Shown: in pieces, positions 55,567 through 64,000 of the stretch
Layout: each line of letters opens with the position of its first letter
Position numbering within the stretch: the stretch's first letter is position 1
DNA from: Pictodentalium vernedei
Taxonomy: Eukaryota; Mollusca; Scaphopoda; Dentaliida; Dentaliidae
Assembly (NCBI GenBank): GCA_031216915.1
Contig: CM062289.1
Coordinates: 248,807,187-248,871,186, forward strand
DNA length: 64,000 bases
Direction: 5' to 3'
Notes under the pieces: generated by a model
Database searches by the model: none
What the model saw: only the letters and a program-made list of their open reading frames with translations
What the model was told of the DNA's origin: nothing
Position numbers and translations under genes: made by a program

Positions 55567-56015
55567 TTAATGTGAGTTTGTCGGAAGACATAAGCTGGTC
55601 TCCATCTAGAAGGACTCTTTTTATCTTTCTCAACTTTACATTCGCGCCCACGAAATAAGCAATCAACCAAGAAGTTGAAAGTGCTGACGTCTGAACGTCT
55701 GGTGATTTTCTTAGGTGGTCCGTCGTGAACTTCCTCATTTGCACCACGCTTTTGCTTAGCTCGTGCCACGTTTCGTGGGTGTATGTATTTATCGATACAT
55801 TGTCTGTGAGCATCGAGCGTGGTATCATTGTCGGCCTCGAACCTTGGACGCAAATCAAGACATAGACCGTCGCCATAGATCTCACTATTCGCAATGACCT
55901 TCCGTATTCTTGTAGCCAATACTTTGACAAAGCGTTTCTCGCTCGAATCAGAGCACTTATAAATATCTGAAAAATAGCACCTTTGAGACATAATATTCTG
56001 ACAATTTACTGTCAA
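55567..56015 (-). pseudogene. N-terminal part of the XPG-like/CXC gene, separated by an insertion
   Basis: About 150 codons from 56,015 (a second ATG, MSQRCYFSD, is 8 codons in). Features: a basic helix-rich part (KVLATRIRKVIANSEIYGDG), PPKKITRRS, then VDCLFRGRECKVEKDKKSPS and WRPAYVF. The CLF.G.EC and YV.R spacing suggests a zinc module in which two positions that would be Cys are Arg and Phe (inference). Coding sequence stops being gene-like exactly at 55,567, where the hairpin-ended insertion begins. Joining the two sides at their shared bases keeps the frame open into STPKAEILQKCDDRSDNW, which leads to 48,671. Same strand and order as the main part. Confidence 0.65.
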
Positions 56016-56811
56016 GCTTCAAAGAACAAATTAACCGGGGAACTTCACTCGGCCAACAGCGGGTTACAATGTCAACAATAAAGAAACAATAAACGAATTG
56101 AATAATTTCAATTGAACAAAATGTGAATAAAAGTGGTAATCTATTATTAATTTCAGCCAGTAAGCACGATCGAAACTGATACGAAAACCCAACAATGAAT
56201 GGAAGCGAAAGTACGTCTTCACATGTTGAGTGATCAGATATCTGTAGTAAAGAGCGCTGTTTGCTGCGAACGACGCTCTTTATTCGTGTTGTTCAGGAAT
56301 TTACTGCCTGAGACATCGAAAGAACACCTATCCCGAGTAGTGTGTATGTGATTCCATGACAAAACTCGATCCTCCGTCCGTAACTATTATATATATGACC
56401 GTTGGTACAGCTACCAGAAATGTATTGAAATTTTAGCTTCCGCCTGGTTATAGTGTCATTCGGTGAAAGCGCTATATCGATCGAAGTATTCAACACATGG
56501 TGCCCATTTTGGTATCATCATGAGCACAAATAGATGCTCCATGATGGCAGAGCATGAACTGGCAAAATTAAGATACAATTTTGTTTCACAGAATAAACGA
56601 TTTATGGTGCAACTGAGAAAAAAAGTTAAAATTTCGACATGACGATCCGACACGGCGGCCATATTGGATTTTTGTGTGTCGATATAATTTTGAATTCTGG
56701 AGTATATGATACTACAAACCATGCCAAGTGTACAAATAGTAAGGTTTATCGATAAATTTCATGTTAGTAATGAGAATTTACAGAATATTCAAATATAGGT
56801 GTTTTCACATT
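56016..56811. other. 5' region of the nuclease gene, no other gene
   Basis: A minus-strand TATA-like run (CATATATATAATAG) lies at about 56,383-56,397, 370 bases upstream of the first ATG, with no clear initiator. A CGGCGGCCATATTGG block near 56,655 resembles sequence in the 43.9-44.7 kb repeats, inverted. Confidence 0.35.
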
Positions 56812-56997
56812 TGGTATTAAATTCGGGGTAGGGTATATACCTTTTCAAGACTCTATAAAAAAAATTGCTGAAGGCTGACAGATGGTCAGCCGATTGAATA
56901 TTGTTCTCAAATGTCTAAATTTGCAAAATCCATCGAGAAATAAACTTTATACGCCAAAACAAGCATTCGTGATTTTCGGGGGTTTGGCGACCAGACT
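56812..56997 (-). repeat. inner inverted repeat, right
   Basis: Reverse complement of the left inner arm (43,684-43,870), with estimated identity near 80% over about 185 bp. A coding-like scrap (ECLFWRIKF.SRWIL) is again present, facing the opposite way. Confidence 0.8.
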
Positions 56998-57002
56998 ATT
57001 AG

Positions 57003-57590
57003 TACAAAACGTCAACGTCTGGCCTAAGTAAGGTCCCAAGCCGCGGGACGTGGAGCACTGCCAGTGGAATTGTGCATACCCCCTCCCCACCAAAAACAAA
57101 ATAGACAAAGAAAAACCCCAAACAAACAAACAAAAAAAGAACAAAACTCACAAGAAAGAATTGAATCAACACTATACAGTGTTTGCTTTCGAAAAGAAGT
57201 GAGTATATTAGGTGACGCAGGTCTGTTTCCGATGACGGGTAAGATTCCAGTTATGGAACAACCTAAGACAGGGACAGCTGACACCATTAAGTGAACACCA
57301 TACAGTGTCCACTTTAAAAAATAAGTGAGTCTATTAGGTGACGCAGGTCTGTTTACGATGACGGTTAAGATTCCAATTATGGAAAAACCTAAGACATGGA
57401 CAGCTGGCACCATTAACTGATTACTACACAGTGTTCCCATTATAAAAAAGAAGTGCGTACGGTATGCATGACAAAAGAACAGACAGTTTTAAACCAGTCA
57501 AGTCGACATGTATGACTTGCAGGTCCAAAGCCCTGGTAAATGGTGGTAAATTTAAAGTCTATGTGATGGGAATTATTTATTAGTCTGTGT
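57003..57590. repeat. right-arm sequence with a ~128 bp tandem pair
   Basis: Two units at about 57,168-57,295 and 57,296-57,425 share AGGTGACGCAGGTCTGTTT, CAGCTG.CACCATTAA and a CAGTGT tract. 57,487-57,590 resembles the left subterminal repeats (TTTTAAACCAG, GGGAATTATTTATTA). No gene; the minus-strand frame at 57,024-57,440 is repeat-derived. Confidence 0.6.
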
Positions 57591-59889
57591 GAAACGCACA
57601 GACTATTGTTTTTGTACGGTTTCTTTTTCTTCTTTTTTTAATCATCTTCTTCTCCTGTCTTCTGTCTTCTAACCACTCTTTTGTCCGCAAAAGAACTCGA
57701 AAACGAATTGCTCGATCTTGTTGATTTTTGGCATACTGACAGAGAGTCACAAGTTCTCTGCACCTAATATTTTTCAGATTCCCGGGGCATTAGGGGTCTC
57801 CGTGGGGGGTGTTTTGAAAGTGGGTCACGCCCATATCTCAGGCGTGGTATGACCCATGGACCTGGGACCAACACTAAATGAGACGGCACTCGATGGAGGT
57901 TCAAAATATGGGCCAAGGTCACGGAGGCCACCTAGGGATCAATGAGTGCATTTTTCAGAATTGCTGAAAATCACATTTTTCGACCCCCTAAAGCATTCCT
58001 GAAGTCCATACATGCATTTTTACATAAAAATGGGCTTGGCCAACATTTTTGAAAGTGGGTCACGCTCATATCTCAAGCATGGTATGGCGAATGGACCTGG
58101 GACTAACACCAAATGAGTCGACACTCGATAGAAGTTCAAAAATGGGTCAAGGTCACGGAGGTCACCAAGGGGTCATTGAGTGCATTTTTCAGAATTGCTG
58201 GATATCACATTTTTTGACCCCCTAAAGCACTCATGAAGTCCATACACGCATGTTTACGTAAAAAGTGGGCGTGGCCAACATTTTTGAAAGTGGGTCACGC
58301 TCATATCTCAAGCATGGTATGGCGAATGGACCTGGGACTAACACCAATTAGTCGACACTCGATGGAGGTTCAAAATATGGGTCAAGGTCACGGAGGTCAC
58401 CGAGGGGACATTGAGTGATTTTTTTCAGAATTGCAGGAAATCACATGTTTTGACCCCCTTAATGCATTCCCAAAGTTCATACATGCAATATTTTACACGA
58501 AAAAAAGTGGGCGTGGTCAAAATTTTTGAAAGTGGGTCACGCTCATATCTCAAGCATGGTATAATGCATAGACCTGGGACAACACCAAATGAGTCGACAC
58601 TCGATAGAGGTTCAAAATATGGGTCAAGGTCACCTGGCGATCATTGACTGCATTTTTCAGAATTGCTGGAAATCACATTTTTGACCCCCCTGAAGCATTC
58701 CTGAAGCCCATAGATACATTTTTACGAAAAAAGTGGGCGTGAACAAAATTTTTGAATGTGGGTCCTGCTCATATCTCAAGAATTGTATGACGAATGGACC
58801 TGGGCCTAACAACAAATGAGTCGACACTCGATAGTGGTTCAAAATATGGGTCAAGGTCACGGAGGTCACCTAGGGGTCATTGGGTGCAATTTTCGAAACT
58901 GATGGGAATCACCTTTTCGAACCCCCTTAATGCATTCCCAAAGTCCATACATGCATTTTTGCGTGAAAAAATTGGGTGTTGCTTAACATCTAGGCAATAC
59001 GAATATTTGCTATCATCTACAAATATGGCAGATCCGGAGTTGTTGGAGCCGATTTTTTAAAAGTGTTTTATGCTTATACTTCAGGCTTGGCTTTGTGTGG
59101 CGTATAGACATGGAACGTACACTGAATGAGTTGAAATTTGCTGGAGGTTCAAAATGTGGTCCACCTCAATGTGGTCAACGCAGGTGATTAAGTGCATAGT
59201 TTTCAGAACCTTTGGGAATTGAATTTTATAACAACTGATGCAATTCTGAAGATTACAAACATATACCTCTTCATTTAAATAAGTGGCAGAGTCAGTCATG
59301 TCATGCTTGCACTTCATCATTGCCTTGCTAATATGGACATTTGCCATCATCTACAAATATGGCAGATCCTTAGTTGGTGGAGCCAATATTTATAAAGTAG
59401 TTTGTGCTCATACTTCAGGTTTAGTATGACCTATAGTAATGGTACCTACACCAAATGAGTTGAAACTTGCTGGAGGTTCAAAATGTGGTCCACCTCTATA
59501 CGGTCAAGAGAGGTCATTAAATGCATACTTTTTCTTCCTATTGGGAATTTCATTTTATACCAATTAATGCAGTTCTGAAGTTTATACATGTATCTCATCA
59601 TTCAAATAAATGGTAGCGGCAGTAATGTCCATTTCTGATTCCTTGATCGAACCCTTTAAATGGTGTGCACATATATGCCTTTTCTGATTTCTTAGAAAAA
59701 TTGTTCTGATTCTTTATGAATACCTGTAAATACTGTTAACAAAAATTCATTTCTGATTTGTTTAAAAAACATTTTACACCTGAAAATAAGCCTCCATAAA
59801 TTCTCTTTCTATATAGCTTTTTCCTGATACTTTAACCCTTTTCACACAGACTTGAATTTACTGGTGGCAGTAAATTCTGTTTCTCCAGT
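57591..59889 (-). mobile_element. hairpin-ended Helentron-like element, copy 3
   Basis: Starts TAGTCTGTGTGAAACGCACA and ends TTCTGTTTCTCCAGT, same orientation as copy 1. About six ~236 bp units span 57,780-58,980. It sits in ATTATTTAT^TAATT; that joined sequence occurs uninterrupted in the subterminal repeats at 43,003, so the empty site is known and no bases were duplicated. Confidence 0.85.
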
Positions 59890-59972
59890 TAATTTTGTAT
59901 TTACACCGAGAACAGACTACTTACCGAGAACAAATGAAACTACAGGCAGTCAGTGTTAATTAACAGTCACAA

Positions 59973-60177
59973 TCTTGTTCTCGGCGAGTAGTCTCTTCTC
60001 GGTTTGGCGGCGAATACGAAACTGATAAATAATCCCCATCACCACAGACTGGGTCGGTCTAAAAGCCCAAAATTTGACTTTTTTTATTTTTTTATACAAC
60101 ATATAGTGCCTTTCTGCTAACAATTAATATTTATTTTTGCCCTTATGTATTATTTTAATTAGTCTCGGTAAGTAATC
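59973..60177 (-). repeat. outer inverted repeat, right
   Basis: Inverted match to 42,401-42,610. It includes CTCTTCTCGGTTTGGCGGCG, AACAATTAATATTTATTTTT and ends TCTCGGTAAGTAATC. Sequence outside it (TAAGAGGTGCC) does not match the left flank, so no target duplication is evident. Confidence 0.75.
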
Positions 60178-60552
60178 TAAGAGGTGCCCCCTGCAATGCT
60201 TTAGCACTGCATGGCCATATAGTCCACCGGGAAAAATCCTGGTGGGCGCCCTATTGGGGGTCCCTCTGGGACCCCAAAATTGATGCAGCCCAACACGTGT
60301 TGGTGCTAGAAATTTTGTGAAAATGACCAACAGGCGAAATGTATCTGATTGCATAGACCGCCGCCGGTACACCGAAATGTTCGATATACCAGCAGTCTAG
60401 TCTGCATTTGATTGCTCAGATGCAAGGAAACAGCCTTCTGTCAGTTTGAACATTCAAAATTTTCTCCCACTGGGTCGAACTATGGTCGGTTCGATGGGTC
60501 TGAGACCTCCCGGTTCAACCATTTTTCCGAATGAACGACGAAGATAATATAA
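60178..60552. other. right flank, no gene
   Basis: Slightly richer in GC. The stretch GATTGCTCAGATGCA..AACATTCAAAATTTTCTCC (60,410-60,466) is repeated as GATCGCTCAGATGCA..AAAATCAAAATTTTCTCC at 62,396-62,452, on the other side of copy 2. Confidence 0.5.
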
Positions 60553-62358
60553 ACTAGAGAAACAGAATTTACTGCATCCAGTAAATTCAAGCCTGTGTGA
60601 AAAGGGTTAAAGTATCAGGAATAAACTCTACAGAAAGAGAATTTATGGAGGCTTATCTTCTGGTGTAAAATATTTTTTAACAAATCAGAAATGGGTTTTT
60701 CGTTAACAGTATTTACAGATGTTCATACAGGAATCAGAACAAGTTTTATAAGAAACCAGAAAAGGCATACATGTGACCAGCATTTAAAGGGTTCGATACA
60801 CGAATCAGAAATGGACAATTTTGGCTCTGACCACGAATTTGAGTGATGAAATACATTCATAAACTTTAGAAATACATTAAGGTGTAAATGCATTTCCCAG
60901 TCTTTCTGAATAATATGCACTTGATGACCTCATCCAGGTGGACCATATATTGAATCTCCAGCAATGTTTAACTCAGTCGGTGTAGTCCCATGTCCACATC
61001 TACATTGAAGAATGAGCGCAACCCACTTTGAAATAATAGCTCCACCAACTTCAGATCTGTCATCTGACATTCTGATCGAACGGGTGAAAAAAACATAGAT
61101 GGGTGCAAACTGGTTATTGTTAACCAGCATGCCAAAATGCATAGAGATAGGACGGTCCGTATTTGAGTTGTCGCGCTGACAAAGGGTGCATAGACTCTAT
61201 GTTGGAGATATTGTCATAAAAACCTTTAAAAACCCCAAGAGCTCATTTGAAAGCCTGCTCTTAAAATAGCATCTAGTGTCGACTCATTTGGTGTTGGTCC
61301 CAGGACCATACGTCATACCATGCTTGAGATATGAGCGTGACCCACTTTCAAAAATTTTGGCCACGCCCACTTTTTTTACTTCAAAATACATGTGTGTATG
61401 TCAGGAATGCTTTAGGGGGTCAAAAAATGTGATTTCTAGCAATTATGAAAAATGCACTTAATGACCCTAGGTGACCTCTGTGACCTTGACCCATATTTTG
61501 AATCTCCATCGAATGTCGACTCATTTGGTGTTGGTCCCAGGTCCATACGTCATACCATTCTTGAGATATGAGCGTGACCCACTTTCAAAAATTTTGTCCA
61601 CGCCCACTTTTTTACGTCAAAATGCATGTGTGTATGTCAGGAATGCTTTAGGGGGGTCAAAAAATGTGATTTCTAGCAATTCTGAAAAATGCACTTAATG
61701 ACCCCTAGGTGACCTCCATGACCTTGACCCATATTTTGAATCTTCATCGAGTGTCGACTCATTTGGTGTTGGTCCCAGGTCCATATGTCATACCACGCTT
61801 GAGATATGAGCGTGACCCACTTTCAAAAATTTTGGCCACGCCCACTTTTTTTACGTCGAAAATGCATGTGTGTACGTCAGGAATACTTTAGGGGGTCAAA
61901 AAATGTGATTTCCAGCAATTCTGAAAAATGCACTCAATGACCCCTAGATGACCTCCGTGACCTTGACCCATATTTTGAACCTCCGTCGAATGTCGACTCA
62001 TTTGGTGTTGGTCCCAGGTCTGTAGGTCATACCACGCCTGAGATATGGGCGTGACCCACTTTCAAAACACCCCTACAGACACCCCTGATAGCCCAGGAAT
62101 CTGAAAAACATAGGTGGCCGAGAACTTGTGGCTGTCTATCAGCATGCCAAAAATCAACGAGATAGGGCAATTCGTTTTCGAGTTATCTTGCGGACAAAAA
62201 AGTGATGAGAAGACAGAAGACAGGAGAAGAAGAAGAAGAAGAAGAAGAAGAAGAAGAAGAAGAAGAAAAAAAAGAAAAAAAAAAGAAAAGAAAAGAAAAG
62301 AAAAGAAAAGAAAAAGAAACCGTGCAAAAACAATAGTCTGTGTGTTTCACACAGACTA
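60553..62358 (+). mobile_element. hairpin-ended Helentron-like element, copy 2 (inverted, deleted)
   Basis: 1,806 bp in the opposite orientation to copies 1 and 3: it begins ACTAGAGAAACAGAATTTAC and ends GTGTGTTTCACACAGACTA. 60,553-61,275 mirrors 54,840-55,566 of copy 1, then jumps (CATCTAGTG to TCGACTCATT) into about three and a half ~236 bp units and a GAA microsatellite (62,224-62,318). Outside the large inverted-arm element. Confidence 0.85.
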
Positions 62359-64000
62359 ATAAGCCGTTGATATGTCCTTTTTGTGGACTGCAATTGATCG
62401 CTCAGATGCAGGGTAGCAGCGTTTTGTCATATCGAAAAATCAAAATTTTCTCCAGGTACCCTGGTGCATTTCCCGGAAACTTTTTTTTGGCCCAGCCCGC
62501 CCCTGTTCAGATGGAGCCTTGTTGCACGCGCGGGGCGAATATACTGTTGGTGTTATACTGTTGATGGTTTGAGGCTTTCTCTAATTATTGAAAATTTTAC
62601 GAGAATTGGGAGGGTTGAGACCCACGAACCCCCTCCCACTCCCGTCGCCAGGTTCCTGTATGGGTGAAACATGGAGAATTCATTGTATTGTTCCATATGT
62701 ATTGAACGCAGCAGCCTCGAGGAATCTGTCCTGTCGTGTGCGGGACGTTATGAAAAGCACTGTGAAAGTATTCGATCGACCTACTTGAAGTTGAATGCCA
62801 CGACAGAATGTTTACACCAAAGTTCTTGGCAACTGTAAACAATAAAATGAAATTGCCATTCAGATATATATCGGTATATACAATGAAGTGTGCTTTGTTA
62901 CGCTTGCCTGAATCATCGATTTGTATGCGCACTGACTTATCCGGTATACTGAAGTTTAAGTAAAATCCTCGATTAATGTTGGACAATTGGTTAATTAATG
63001 TTAACTGTTTCAAAATTTAAAATGAATAGCATGTTTTCTTTAAATGAAATCACGGTTTCATATAGCGGACTGTAACAGTGACCTATGTGTTAGCTGAGGA
63101 CGTATCTCCACAAATAGTCATGTTGAAAATATTCTCAAAAGGTATGTTGTGCCACTTGTTGTTTATTCAGTTAATACTCCTATGAAATGGGGTATACAGA
63201 AAAGGAATAATAGTATAAATTCATATCTTCGGGTAGACTTGCTGAAGATTTTACTCTAGCCAGGATAAATCTACAAATACTAGAAGTATAAAAATATGCA
63301 TGTTTGATTGATGGTATTTAGCTCGCTGTACCCGTTTATAAAGGTGGGTGGTAGGGTGTGTGACGCATGATTTCCCCAACAAAGGAACCAGTGCTCTCCG
63401 ACGAGTGGCTAGGGTAAATCCCGACAAGCCCAAAATAAGAGAGGCAGTTTCCCAGACGAGGGGGGTTAGACGTTCACGTCAGGGGCCTGTAGTCGCCAGA
63501 GGCACCGAAAGCCCTTCAGGGCGGGGGTGCAGACCCCCGGAAAAGAGCATTTACTGGCAAAAGCAGCTTCGCCATGACATGTCGAAGCATGCATGTCTCG
63601 AATCCCCGAAATGGAGAGTTTGAGAGGAGTTGACCTCCCAAACTCCCCCATTGAATTTTCAAAGCGCCCAGAACGGATTTGGGATGCATTTTAGCTTTAC
63701 TTCGAGAACAAATCATTGAAAAAATTGAGTGGCGAACCTGGGAGGGGCAGCTGCCCCCTCTACACACGTGCTTCAGGCGTCCTTGGTAGTCTCATCTAAC
63801 CTCCATGGCACCACCCCTGGTGTGCGTGTGTGTGTGTGCTCGCGCGCGCATTTACACACCTCTAGTGCATGTGTTGGGTTGCATGTGTTGTTCATGGCAG
63901 TCTTGAAAACGCTGCATGAGTGACGATATGTCAAGTCAACTCAGTTTGGAAAATTTACCAAAAAGACTGGAGACATGCCTAAATCAGGCAGAGCGCATCG
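62359..64000. other. right end of the window, no gene recognised
   Basis: No repeat family or protein recognised beyond the duplicated block at 62,396-62,452. Composition is more balanced around 63,400-63,800. An alternating purine-pyrimidine tract (GTGTGCGTGTGTGTGTGTG then CTCGCGCGCGCA) lies at 63,820-63,851. Short frames across 63,250-63,920 overlap on both strands and show no domain. Confidence 0.4.

Larger units (their letters stand above)
42401..60177. mobile_element. large element with inverted arms enclosing an XPG-like/CXC gene
   Basis: The outer arms are 42,401-42,610 and, inverted, 59,973-60,177; both begin GAYTACTTACCGAGA and share GCAAAAATAAATATTAATTG and CCGAGAAGAGACTACT. The inner arms are 43,684-43,870 and, inverted, 56,812-56,997. 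The broken nuclease gene lies between the inner arms. Subtracting the two hairpin-ended insertions (6,789 and 2,299 bp) leaves about 8.7 kb. I see no convincing target duplication. It may be one transposon with long decayed TIRs, or two inverted copies of one transposon flanking another. Academ-type elements, which I recall as having XPG-like and cysteine-rich parts, are the closest class. Confidence 0.6.

Noticed and set aside
42392-60190. Target-site duplication of the large inverted-arm element
   Set aside because: GGTGA on the left and TAAGA on the right do not match in any nearby phase; a C homopolymer obscures the left flank.

Overview
This is AT-rich eukaryotic DNA packed with repeats, most likely from a mollusc. 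I infer this from the repeat types: hairpin-ended elements with tandem-repeat cores, tRNA-derived SINEs with an AAT-rich tail, TTAA-flanked foldback MITEs, and transposon proteins of invertebrate type. No bacterial, organellar or viral gene set is visible. No complete cellular gene is visible either. Three short stretches look like terminal exons (15.4, 17.4 and 25.2 kb, all + strand), and I do not recognise their products.

Layout. 0-6.4 kb: degraded tandem repeats, two adjacent TTAA MITEs (2,848-3,321) and a short hairpin-ended repeat element (4.7-5.6 kb). 6.4-20.5 kb: hairpin-ended elements stacked almost end to end, each with an array of 145-350 bp monomers; the array at 12.85-13.8 kb carries perfect palindromic nuclear-receptor sites. 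20.5-29.0 kb: older arrays, a small element at 23.5-24.3 kb, nested TTAA foldback elements and three SINEs. 29,099-31,271: a PIF/Harbinger transposon with TIRs, a TAA target duplication and a broken transposase. 31.6-39.3 kb: one large hairpin-ended element with a dimeric 334 bp array, interrupted by a second element (34,681-39,145) that carries a four-monomer higher-order repeat of about 567 bp. 39.3-42.4 kb: a MITE and an old array.

42,401-60,177 is the most notable part. Two matching pairs of inverted repeats (outer about 205 bp, inner about 185 bp) enclose a broken minus-strand gene. Its product joins an N-terminal cysteine module, a FEN1/XPG-like nuclease core and a C-terminal tesmin/TSO1-type CXC cysteine domain. 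The main part (48,777-44,728) is one reading frame broken by two neighbouring stop codons and one frameshift. Its N-terminal part lies 6.8 kb away (56,015-55,567) because a hairpin-ended repeat element (48,778-55,566) inserted in the coding sequence with no target duplication. Further copies of that element sit at 57,591-59,889 and 60,553-62,358 (inverted). Removing the copies restores an open frame at the first site and a known repeat unit at the second, so the boundaries are well supported.

My reading is a large DNA transposon, possibly Academ-like and about 8.7 kb once later insertions are removed, whose nuclease gene decayed while rolling-circle-type non-autonomous elements, SINEs and MITEs accumulated inside it. 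Family names rest on recall of motifs, not on a search.
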